In this document: in pieces, positions 1 through 7,326 of the stretch
Layout of the letters: the number at the start of each line of letters is the position of its first letter
Position numbering within the stretch: position 1 is the stretch's first letter
From: Anaplasma centrale str. Israel
GTDB taxonomy: Bacteria > Pseudomonadota > Alphaproteobacteria > Rickettsiales > Anaplasmataceae
Length of the DNA stretch: 64,000 nucleotides
Assembly (NCBI RefSeq): GCF_000024505.1
Contig: NC_013532.1
Span: 186,001-250,000 of the forward strand
Direction of reading: 5' to 3'
Notes under the pieces: generated by a model
Seen by the model: the letters and a program-made list of their open reading frames with translations, nothing else
Databases searched by the model: none
Told to the model about the DNA's origin: nothing
Made by a program: the position numbers and the translations under genes

Positions 1-87
1 TCTCTTGGTGCCTCCCTATTGGCTGCTGTGCCTCCAGCTATTGTGGCCGCACGCCAAAACCCAGTTGATATTCTTAGGTATGAGTGA
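1..87 (+). CDS. 3' end of an upstream gene (partial), possibly hemD
   Basis: The first reading frame is open from the window edge to a TGA at 85-87 and gives 28 residues ending ...VDILRYE. The next gene's ATG (80) overlaps this stop by 8 bases, which is the tight spacing expected of an operon. In related alphaproteobacteria the gene before a mitofilin-like protein and hemY is often hemD (uroporphyrinogen-III synthase), so hemD is a guess from context. The fragment is too short to show a family motif, and 28 open codons could occur by chance. Confidence 0.25.
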   Translation, partial: SLGASLLAAVPPAIVAARQNPVDILRYE

Positions 88-844
88 GCAAATGAAGGCG
101 GAAAATTGCGGATGGATAGGAGTTTTTTGTGTCCTGTCTCTGTGTATGGGCGGAATTACGTACTTCGTCTTAGAGTGTAGAGAGATATTGTTAAATGTCT
201 CGGCCAATGTGGAAAGGCTTGCTGATGAGCGCACGCGCGTGAGCCCGATATTGTCTGACGTGTTATCAGAAGTGCAACAACTCAAAAACGCAATTCCTCG
301 CAAGAGGACCATTGTGGTAAACAAGGAGGGGTGTGCACGCGCGGAATGTCTGGCTAGGGTGTTGCTAATGGTGGCTGACCTACGTAAGGCCTTTGCTTTG
401 GGGGCAATGTCTCACGATGCAGTCTACGCAGTGAAGCCTATGCTTGTAGAGTTACATGACCAGCAGATAGATGATAGCTTTAGAGCTGTTGAGGTGTTTA
501 ATTCGAGGAAGGGATATAGGGACCTGATTGAGGACTTATCTAATCTCAGAAAGGGGCTACGTACAACAATGGCCGGCCCAATTGGTAAGCGCCTGTCAAA
601 ATGGATATCAATAGAAAACCATAACGAAACCATGTGGCAGGAGTTTGAGCGCTTAGAGCGCCTGGCACGCCAAGGTGCTTGGGAAGATTGTTTAGAGGTT
701 GCCAACGATGCTTCGTTAAGCTCCGTGCCCGGTATAAAATCTTGGGCAAAAGATCTGGAATCCGTGCTGGAAGTTGATAGAAGCCTGTCCACCATATACG
801 ATCGGCTGATAGAGCGTGTTAACAGTAACCCAGAGGGAATATGA
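80..844 (+). CDS. mitofilin-like inner-membrane protein (hemY-adjacent)
   Basis: A 254-residue protein of unknown precise function. The frame is open to the window edge, but ATG 80 is chosen because it gives a short cytosolic start followed directly by one hydrophobic segment (about residues 12-30) and a long helical, charged domain. This single-anchor plus coiled/helical layout, and its place directly before hemY (4-base ATGA overlap at 841-844), match the alphaproteobacterial COG4223/mitofilin-like proteins that lie between hemD and hemY. ATG 92 is an alternative start. Family membership is inferred from architecture and context rather than from a diagnostic motif. Confidence 0.5.
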   Translation: MSEQMKAENCGWIGVFCVLSLCMGGITYFVLECREILLNVSANVERLADERTRVSPILSDVLSEVQQLKNAIPRKRTIVVNKEGCARAECLARVLLMVADLRKAFALGAMSHDAVYAVKPMLVELHDQQIDDSFRAVEVFNSRKGYRDLIEDLSNLRKGLRTTMAGPIGKRLSKWISIENHNETMWQEFERLERLARQGAWEDCLEVANDASLSSVPGIKSWAKDLESVLEVDRSLSTIYDRLIERVNSNPEGI

Positions 845-2079
845 TCACCTATTTTTTAATTTGCATAGTCACATCCCTGGCAGCTGGACTGGCTATACAG
901 AATTACGAGGAGCTCGTGTTCAAAATAGACATTGCTGGATATGTCATAGAGGCAAGCACAGTGTTTGTGGTTTTTGTGGCGTGTGCCCTGGCGCTCCTAC
1001 TTACTGCTTTGCTACGGCTATGCCTGACTTGTGCGCTCATTGCCTATAAGATCAAATGCAGGTCTGTTGCTAAACGGTATGAATCTCTGGGGAGGGGATA
1101 TGCCCTGCTGAGCTCTGGTGGGGTGATGAACCATGGGCAGATTGTAGATACAGTGGAAAAGCTTCGTGGACTTGATTGCTATTCTCTTGCGATTTTGGAG
1201 ACATGTGCGTGGTTTAGGCTTGGGCAGTACGAAATGGCAGAGAAACCGCTGCTGACGCTGAAAAATAGCTGCTTGCCCGACGGAAGACTGGGGCTGTGGC
1301 TGTTGGAGTTACTAAATAGGGAGCGCAGCAAGGATTGTAGATTGAGAGTGCTACGAAGGTTATGTGATGTGTTCCGCCGGGTACCTTGGGCCACAATGTT
1401 CAAGGTAGAAATTGCCCGCATAGAGGGAGACTGGGATACTGCACTTGTGGAAACGAGGCTGGCAGCGAGGCGGGGCGTTGTCCTGCCATACAAACACGAG
1501 AGGATGGGGGATGTGGCCTGCCTAATGCTTGCAAGGGCATGCTGTCAGCGAGGCAACTATAGAGAGGGCCTCAAGTTGGTGGAAAAGGTGACAGATATGC
1601 ACGCAACCATTCTAAAGGCAACTATCCACGAAAAATTGGGCAACCTGCGAAAAGCTAGGGATGTGCTAGAGGTTTGTTACAAAACCGCTCCACACCCGGA
1701 AGTAGTTACTGCATACTTGGCAGTGTCACAAGATCAAGATGCGGCAATGGAACGCCTCAGTAGCTTAAATGCCGAGCATTACGTCAGCATGCTATTGGCC
1801 ATCAGGCGATATGTGAGTGTGAAGCAGTACAATGCAGCCGAGCAGTATGCCAAGCGTGCACTTGCGAAGTACAAGTACGTTGAGCTATACTGCGCGATGA
1901 TGGAGGTCATGGCGTGTATAGGGAATGTTGACGAGGTTGCATACTGGCTTGAGAAAATGAGGAAAGACTCCTTACCAAATATGCAATGGCGGTGCACAGA
2001 ATGTTGTGCTGTATCATCTGGGTGGAGCCATGAATGCTCGGTCTGTAGCACCTTTGATTCTATACAATGGCTGGGGTAA
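841..2079 (+). CDS. hemY: HemY-like tetratricopeptide membrane protein
   Basis: A 412-residue protein with two N-terminal hydrophobic segments (about residues 3-20 and 40-62), followed by a helical TPR-like domain with repeats near 220-265 and 325-375. This is the layout of the HemY family found in haem-biosynthesis operons; its biochemical role is not settled. The last 30 residues form a Cys4 knuckle with CxxC pairs at 385/388 and 399/402 and flanking Trp residues, resembling the rubredoxin-like metal site at the end of LapB/YciM and alphaproteobacterial HemY proteins. The ATG overlaps the stop of the previous gene by 4 bases, and the next gene starts at the base after its stop, so the three are probably translationally coupled. 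Confidence 0.75.
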   Translation: MITYFLICIVTSLAAGLAIQNYEELVFKIDIAGYVIEASTVFVVFVACALALLLTALLRLCLTCALIAYKIKCRSVAKRYESLGRGYALLSSGGVMNHGQIVDTVEKLRGLDCYSLAILETCAWFRLGQYEMAEKPLLTLKNSCLPDGRLGLWLLELLNRERSKDCRLRVLRRLCDVFRRVPWATMFKVEIARIEGDWDTALVETRLAARRGVVLPYKHERMGDVACLMLARACCQRGNYREGLKLVEKVTDMHATILKATIHEKLGNLRKARDVLEVCYKTAPHPEVVTAYLAVSQDQDAAMERLSSLNAEHYVSMLLAIRRYVSVKQYNAAEQYAKRALAKYKYVELYCAMMEVMACIGNVDEVAYWLEKMRKDSLPNMQWRCTECCAVSSGWSHECSVCSTFDSIQWLG

Positions 2080-2331
2080 GTGGTTGCAGGTGCGCTGCTT
2101 GTGTTCACTATCACCTGGTGGGTGGCCATTTTCATCGCGCTGCCCATCAATATTGAGGTAGATGCGAATCCACAGGTGGGTTGTGCCGGCAGTGCCCCCA
2201 GGAACGCTCACTTGGCTGCGAAAGTTTTGATAGTGACCATAATTTCTTCAATGTGTGCCGGTCTGTACTGCTATCTGAAGTATGTGGGGTATCTTGCAGA
2301 TTTGAGCTTTTTGTATGACTTGGTGCCCTAG
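2080..2331 (+). CDS. DUF1467 family small membrane protein
   Basis: An 83-residue protein starting with GTG immediately after the hemY stop codon. It has two hydrophobic segments (about residues 5-22 and 46-66). The N-terminal FTITWWVAIFIALPI-type segment with a following acidic/Pro stretch is characteristic of DUF1467, a small alphaproteobacterial inner-membrane family of unknown function. No SD is needed if it is translationally coupled to hemY. Confidence 0.7.
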   Translation: MVAGALLVFTITWWVAIFIALPINIEVDANPQVGCAGSAPRNAHLAAKVLIVTIISSMCAGLYCYLKYVGYLADLSFLYDLVP

Positions 2332-2829
2332 GGGGTGCACGGGGGAGGAGCGGTAATTTCTGCTTTCTTCCCGGGTTTGGCGCGACCAAATCTGCATTCT
2401 GTGTGTGCTATGGAACCCTCCCCCAGTGCAACTGCTCGGTTACCCCCACTTTGTGAGTATCAGGGCATGCAGATTCGGGAAATATGCGTACTCAGAACGA
2501 AGATACACCGCGCTATGGGCGCGAACGTAAATGACAACGGTGACGTGGGAACAAAAGATCAGAACCCACATTTATGGCGCAGGAAATTGCCTGCTGTGGA
2601 TGGTTGGCACAGTTAAAAACAGAAAAAGTGGTGGGAAGCTGCAGAGTATATGACGGTGTGGAGCGCAAAACATGCACTGAGATACCTGCATACAGGCAAC
2701 ATAATATTCCTACTATGTTGTAGCGGGCTAATTCTATGTATATTTCATAAAACCATGTGCTAGATGTGTATATGTGACCGAAAGCATGGACAGTTGTATG
2801 CTAGCACGGGTGTATTGTGGGGAAACCAC
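2332..2829 (+). other. non-coding stretch before the atpH promoter
   Basis: About 500 bases between the hemY/DUF1467 group and the atpHA operon. A 93-codon GTG frame at 2335-2616 shows no family features, no SD and unlike amino-acid usage. Nothing else could be assigned here apart from the promoter at 2830-2858. Confidence 0.5.
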
Positions 2830-2858
2830 TTGACTGGGTATACAGTGTAGGCGATAAT
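2830..2858 (+). promoter_or_regulatory. sigma70-like promoter of the atpHA-greA-ribB-smpB operon
   Basis: TTGACT (2830-2835), a 17-base spacer and GATAAT (2853-2858). Predicted transcription start is near 2865. This lies inside the longest open frame of atpH, so the true atpH start must be downstream; GTG 2895 fits. Confidence 0.65.
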
Positions 2859-2894
2859 ACGGCGGGTGTTCTGTGTTTTTTGTTTTTGGGTGTT

Positions 2895-3452
2895 GTGAAA
2901 AAGCGTGGGAATGGGCGTGTTGCGTACTGTTATGCGCGTGCCTTGCTGGATGTTGTTATGGATAGCGCGGACGGCATCTGCGGGGAGATCAGGCTAGTGG
3001 AAGATGCTCTTACTGCAGATGGTGAGGTCCGTGCGTTTTTCTCAAATCCTGTGACGCCAAAAGAGAACAAAATTGGGGTGTTGCGCGCTTTAGGCGAGAG
3101 CTGTAAGCTGAGTCAACCCCTGGTGGGCTTTCTCTGTGTAGTTGTGGGGGATGGCAAATTTGATCTGCTGTCTGACATGTTCGCGGAGTTTTTTGTCCTG
3201 CTCATGCGTGCGCGTGGTCAGTTTGCGCTGGAAATAACCACGGCGTCTCAGGCGTCTGCTGCTGAAGAGGAGCGGATATTGAACATTGTGAAGTCAGAGT
3301 ATGGAGAACCAGCAACCGTGACTAAGCGCGTGGATCCTGCAATACTTGGCGGGTTCGTTGCGAAGATGGATTCCCTGGTGATCGATGCCTCGTTCTCCGG
3401 GTATTTGCGGGAGCTAGAGAATGTGAGCAGGGGTGTTGTTTGTGGTGTGTAG
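2895..3452 (+). CDS. atpH: F1 ATP synthase delta subunit
   Basis: The delta subunit (OSCP homologue) links the F1 head to the peripheral b/b' stalk. The sequence shows the family N-terminal YARALLDV helix, the helical N-domain, and a C-terminal half with the conserved DPAILGGFV...D.SF stretch. The open frame reaches back to 2817, but a strong promoter (2830-2858) lies inside that extension. GTG 2895 gives 185 residues, the usual length, and a start just before the conserved helix. atpA follows after 19 bases. The gamma, beta and epsilon genes are not nearby, so F1 genes are scattered in this genome. Confidence 0.9.
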   Translation: MKKRGNGRVAYCYARALLDVVMDSADGICGEIRLVEDALTADGEVRAFFSNPVTPKENKIGVLRALGESCKLSQPLVGFLCVVVGDGKFDLLSDMFAEFFVLLMRARGQFALEITTASQASAAEEERILNIVKSEYGEPATVTKRVDPAILGGFVAKMDSLVIDASFSGYLRELENVSRGVVCGV

Positions 3453-3471
3453 TGTTGTGGCAGGGTGAAGC

Positions 3472-4995
3472 ATGAGCGTTGTGTCCTCGAGTGATGTACT
3501 CAGAATCCTGAAGGAAAAGATTGAGGGTTTTGACAACCCGGTTAAGGCTAGCAGCGTTGGGGATGTTGTCGCCATAAAAGACGGTATAGCCCTAGTCTAT
3601 GGCCTAGGTGGCGTAAAATTTGGTGAGACCGTGGCTTTCTCTTCCGGGGTGCGCGGCGTAGTTGCGGGGCTGGAGCGCGATACGTGCAGTGTGGTGGTCT
3701 TTGGAGAAGATAGAGAGATCCGCGAGGGAGATTCTGTACAATGTACGGGTGAGCTTATGACCGTACCTGCGGGACTGTCTGTGCTTGGTAGGGTTGTAAA
3801 TCCACTCGGACTTCCGGTAGATGGGGGTGGTCCCATTGTGGCCGACTGCAGCCTTCCGGTAGAGGCCAAAGCACCTGGCGTAATGGCTAGGCAGCCCGTG
3901 TGTGAGCCTTTGCAGACCGGGATAAAGACTGTAGATATGCTTATTCCAATTGGGCGGGGTCAGCGTGAGCTCGTCATCGGCGACAGGAAGACAGGCAAGA
4001 CGGCGATGGCACTTGACGCCATTATAAACCAGAAGCGCACCAACGATTTGGCTGATGCTAAGAATAGGGTGTACTGCATTTATGTCGCGATCGGCCAGAA
4101 GAATTCTTCGATCGCCAGGGTGGTACACAAGTTGAAAGAAACGGGGGCTATGGATTACACAATCGTTGTGGCTGCTGGTGCATCTGACCCCGCATCTATA
4201 CAATACATTGCGCCGTATGCTGCGTGTGCCATGGGGGAATTTTTCCGGGATAATGGCATGCACTGCTTGATTGTGTATGATGACTTGTCTAAGCACGCTG
4301 TTGCATACAGGCAGATGTCTCTGTTGTTGCGGCGTCCTCCGGGCAGGGAGGCTTATCCCGGTGATGTGTTTTACATACATTCGCGGCTCCTAGAAAGGGC
4401 GGCCAAGTTGTCTGATGACCTAGGCGGCGGCTCCCTGACTGCGCTACCGGTCATCGAAACACAGGCTGGTGACGTATCTGCCTACATACCTACCAATGTG
4501 ATTTCCATAACTGATGGGCAGATCTTTTTGGAGTCCGAGCTATTTCACAAGGGGTTTAGACCCGCGATTAATGTCGGCTTGTCCGTTTCTCGTGTTGGTT
4601 CCGCAGCCCAGGTTAAGGCTGTGAAGAAGGTTGCCGGTTCTATGAAGCTCACTCTGGCACAGTATAGGGAGTTGGAGGACTTTGCCAGGTTTGGCTCCGA
4701 TCTCGACCCTAGCTCCCAGGCTATGCTGGAAAAGGGACGTAGGTTTATGGAGTTGCTCAAGCAGGGGCAGTGTTCCCCCCTCTCTGTGGAGGAGCAGGTT
4801 GTGGTTGTGCTTGCTGGTGTTGATGACTGTGTGAATGGCATCCCGGTTAGTGAGATGGGTAGATTCGAAAGGGGCCTTCTGGAGCGTCTTCGTGCTGAGC
4901 ATCGGGATCTTATGTCTTCCTTGTCAGTCGATATTGCTGATGATATAAAAGGTAAGCTTTTGGAGGTTATAAGGGGTTTCGCTGCTGGTTTTTGA
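3472..4995 (+). CDS. atpA: F1 ATP synthase alpha subunit
   Basis: A 507-residue regulatory, nucleotide-binding subunit of the F1 head. The Walker A loop GDRKTGKTA is at residues 170-178, and the alpha signature (HSRLLERAA) follows in the second half of the nucleotide domain. Length and domain order (beta-barrel, nucleotide-binding, C-terminal helical) are normal. ATG 3472 follows atpH by 19 bases, and greA begins 21 bases after the stop. A 258-codon open frame on the opposite strand is a shadow of this GC-biased gene. Confidence 0.97.
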   Translation: MSVVSSSDVLRILKEKIEGFDNPVKASSVGDVVAIKDGIALVYGLGGVKFGETVAFSSGVRGVVAGLERDTCSVVVFGEDREIREGDSVQCTGELMTVPAGLSVLGRVVNPLGLPVDGGGPIVADCSLPVEAKAPGVMARQPVCEPLQTGIKTVDMLIPIGRGQRELVIGDRKTGKTAMALDAIINQKRTNDLADAKNRVYCIYVAIGQKNSSIARVVHKLKETGAMDYTIVVAAGASDPASIQYIAPYAACAMGEFFRDNGMHCLIVYDDLSKHAVAYRQMSLLLRRPPGREAYPGDVFYIHSRLLERAAKLSDDLGGGSLTALPVIETQAGDVSAYIPTNVISITDGQIFLESELFHKGFRPAINVGLSVSRVGSAAQVKAVKKVAGSMKLTLAQYRELEDFARFGSDLDPSSQAMLEKGRRFMELLKQGQCSPLSVEEQVVVVLAGVDDCVNGIPVSEMGRFERGLLERLRAEHRDLMSSLSVDIADDIKGKLLEVIRGFAAGF

Positions 4996-5016
4996 GTAGA
5001 AGAGGATGGGTGCTGT

Positions 5017-5517
5017 ATGAGTGATTACGTGACCACCAGGTTTCCAATCACGAGGAGGGGGTTCCAGAAGTTGGAGGCGGAGTTAGAGGCTCTCAAGAGT
5101 GAAAGGCCTAAGATTATCAAATCTATATCAGACGCCAGGGAGCTGGGTGACCTTTCCGAGAACGCTGAGTATCATGCGGCGCGCGAGAGACAGGGGCTCG
5201 TTGAGAGCAAGATAATGGAACTTGAGTCCAAGCGCTCCAGGGCTGAAGTGATAGATGTGTCCGAGCTGTCAGGGGACACTGTGATGTTCGGTGCCACAGT
5301 AACGGTGTCAGTCTATGACGAACAGGCCGACTCCACAGGTATTATGAGGTATCAGATTGTTGGTGAGTATGAAGCGGATATATCTAAGAATATGATTTCC
5401 ATAAAATCCCCGCTGGTGCTTTCCCTGTTAGGCAGGAAGGAGGGAGACACTGTTGAAGTGAAAACGCCCAGGGGCGACTATAAGATATACCAAATTATAA
5501 AAATTGAATTTGTGTGA
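5017..5517 (+). CDS. greA: transcription elongation factor GreA
   Basis: A 166-residue factor that enters the RNA polymerase secondary channel and stimulates cleavage of backtracked RNA. The N-terminal coiled coil (residues 10-80) carries the conserved ARELGDLSENAEYHAAR tip region, whose acidic residues support cleavage. The C-terminal FKBP-like domain follows (GRKEGDTVEV near 145). It lies inside the atpHA-greA-ribB-smpB operon. Confidence 0.97.
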   Translation: MSDYVTTRFPITRRGFQKLEAELEALKSERPKIIKSISDARELGDLSENAEYHAARERQGLVESKIMELESKRSRAEVIDVSELSGDTVMFGATVTVSVYDEQADSTGIMRYQIVGEYEADISKNMISIKSPLVLSLLGRKEGDTVEVKTPRGDYKIYQIIKIEFV

Positions 5518-5540
5518 GGAAAAAGGGGGAGCTGGTTGAT

Positions 5541-6173
5541 ATGAGTGTTGAGCTACTGGCCTCGGGGGTTTTTGCTCCTGTAGATAAAGTTGTCGAGGCT
5601 GCTGCCCAGGGCAAGGCTTTTGTACTTTTAGATGATGCGGAAAGGGAGAACGAAGGTGATTTGGTAGTGCTTGCTGACAGGGTCAGCGCTGCGACGATAA
5701 ACATGATGATAAGACATGGTAGCGGGATTGTGTGTCTTGCAATCTCTGAGCAACATGCAGACAGGCTGGGTTTGGCTCTAATGCCCAGGCGTAACGCGAG
5801 TGATGGTTGTCCGGCCTTCACCACGTCCATAGATGCTAGGTATGGAATAACTACCGGAGTGTCTGCGTATGACCGCGTGGCAACAATACTGGCTGCAGTT
5901 GCTGAACACAGCACTGCTGATGATATAGTCACCCCGGGACACGTGTTTCCCATAATAGCTGACAGTGGTGGGATTACCAAACGGGCGGGCCACACCGAGG
6001 CAAGTGTGGAGATAGCAAAACTTGCTGGCGCGACAGGCGCGGCGGTTATCTGTGAGCTTATGAACCCTGATGGCACCATGTCCAGGCTGCCCGAAATCGT
6101 TGCATTTGCTCAGGCGCACGATGTTGGTGTTACCACAATAAAGGGGCTTGTGGAATACCTGAGTAGCGCTTAG
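5541..6173 (+). CDS. ribB: 3,4-dihydroxy-2-butanone 4-phosphate synthase
   Basis: Makes the four-carbon precursor of riboflavin from ribulose 5-phosphate. Visible motifs are the acidic metal-binding loop [12 protein letters not shown] near the N-terminus and [13 protein letters not shown] near residue 155, which carries catalytic His and Glu residues. The protein is the stand-alone RibB type with no GTP cyclohydrolase II domain. The frame opens at GTG 5514 inside greA, but ATG 5541 has a purine-rich SD (AGGGGGAG) at proper distance and gives 210 residues. smpB starts 2 bases after the stop. Confidence 0.95.
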   Translation: MSVELLASGVFAPVDKVVEAAAQGKAFVLLDDAERENEGDLVVLADRVSAATINMMIRHGSGIVCLAISEQHADRLGLALMPRRNASDGCPAFTTSIDARYGITTGVSAYDRVATILAAVAEHSTADDIVTPGHVFPIIADSGGITKRAGHTEASVEIAKLAGATGAAVICELMNPDGTMSRLPEIVAFAQAHDVGVTTIKGLVEYLSSA

Positions 6174-6175
6174 TA

Positions 6176-6625
6176 ATGGAGGTAGTTGCGGAGAATCGCA
6201 AGGCAAGGTTTGACTATTTCGTACTACAGGAGTATGACGCCGGGATGGTGCTGGTCGGGAGTGAGGTGAAATCCCTGCGCCAGCGCAAGGTCAGTATGGG
6301 TGATGCCTACGTCTTGGAAAAAGACATGGAGCTGTGGATACACAATCTACACATCTCCGAGTACAACAGGTCAGACCGCAAAAATCATAAGCCGTTGCGC
6401 GTGAGGAAGCTGCTACTACGCAAGCGTGAGATCCACAAAATTGCTGGTAACATGAAAGTGTCGGGTCTAACTGTAGTGCCGCTGATGATCTTTTTTAATG
6501 ACAAGGGGATTGCAAAAATCAAAATTGCAATAGTGAAGGGGAAAAAGCTATACGATAAGCGCGAGGCTATAAAAACCAGGGACTGGCAGCGCGAGAAGAG
6601 TAGAATATCCCGCAGGGAAGTCTAG
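6176..6625 (+). CDS. smpB: SsrA-binding protein SmpB
   Basis: A 149-residue partner of tmRNA in rescue of stalled ribosomes. Conserved features are the N-terminal [17 protein letters not shown] strand with [11 protein letters not shown], the central NLHISEY loop, and a basic C-terminal tail ([18 protein letters not shown]) that folds in the mRNA channel. It is the last gene of the operon. The tmRNA gene itself was not seen in this window. Confidence 0.96.
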   Translation: MEVVAENRKARFDYFVLQEYDAGMVLVGSEVKSLRQRKVSMGDAYVLEKDMELWIHNLHISEYNRSDRKNHKPLRVRKLLLRKREIHKIAGNMKVSGLTVVPLMIFFNDKGIAKIKIAIVKGKKLYDKREAIKTRDWQREKSRISRREV

Positions 6626-6798
6626 AGTACGCCGTGGTTGGGTAATTGCGCGCTCGGACAACAATGGGGCCGCGTATGGCTGTAGATACCTGCTTTGAGT
6701 AACGAGTCGGGTTTACTCGTGGTTAGTTGATCCTCTACTGGTAGACGTTTCACATCGGCCATAATTCCCAGCGACTGCATTACAGGGCACACTGGCAG

Positions 6799-7326
6799 GG
6801 CCATAGTCCATAAAAGGGGCGCACATAGATTGCAACTTTGGGCCCAGATCGAGCGGATCCTATTGTTGAGGGGTGTATTTTGGCTGCGACCTGTGGGTGC
6901 CAATGTTACGGCAACTTCAATCGAGACATACTAGCTGGCTATAGTCCGCAAAAGGGGCGCACTTCGGGCCCAATGTTATAGCAACTTCGAGGTGCAGGGC
7001 ACACTTCGGCTTATGGACTCGGTTAGACACATGGTGTGTGCATATGCACTTAGTTGCTGCTCACGGTGGCATTTTATGGCAGCGTCGTGGTGCACCAGCC
7101 GGCTATAGCCCGTAAAGGGGGCGCACATAGATGGCACACTTCGGGCCTAGGTAGAGGGGCCTTGTCGTGGGGGTGTAGCTTTTGGCCGCGACCTGTGGGT
7201 ACCAATGTCACGGCAACTTCAATGCGAGGCGCACTAGCCTGCCCGTGGGACGCGGTTGGATCCATAGTGCTTGGCATATGCGCTTAGTTGCTGCTCACGG
7301 TGGGTGCCAATGTTACGGCGACTGCA
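6799..7326. repeat. degenerate repeats derived from the valS 3' end
   Basis: Three related blocks fill the smpB-valS gap. Shared elements are GGCTATAG(T/C)CCG(C/T)AAA(A/G)GGGGCGCAC (near 6810, 6937 and 7101), a CTGTGGGTNCCAATGTNACGGC element (6891-6912, 7194-7213, and 7299-7320 inside valS), and GCATATGC(A/G)CTTAGTTGCTGC (7040-7060, and 7274-7294 spanning the valS stop). The last copy encodes the valS C-terminus and stop, so the others look like decayed tandem copies of that end. No gene is supported here. Confidence 0.7.

Noticed and set aside
2335-2616. 93-codon GTG frame after DUF1467
   Set aside because: No SD, no recognisable domain, Arg/Pro/Asn-rich translation unlike neighbours; likely chance.
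3604-4380. 258-codon minus-strand frame over atpA
   Set aside because: Fully antisense to a conserved gene, with no SD, signal or family pattern; a shadow frame.
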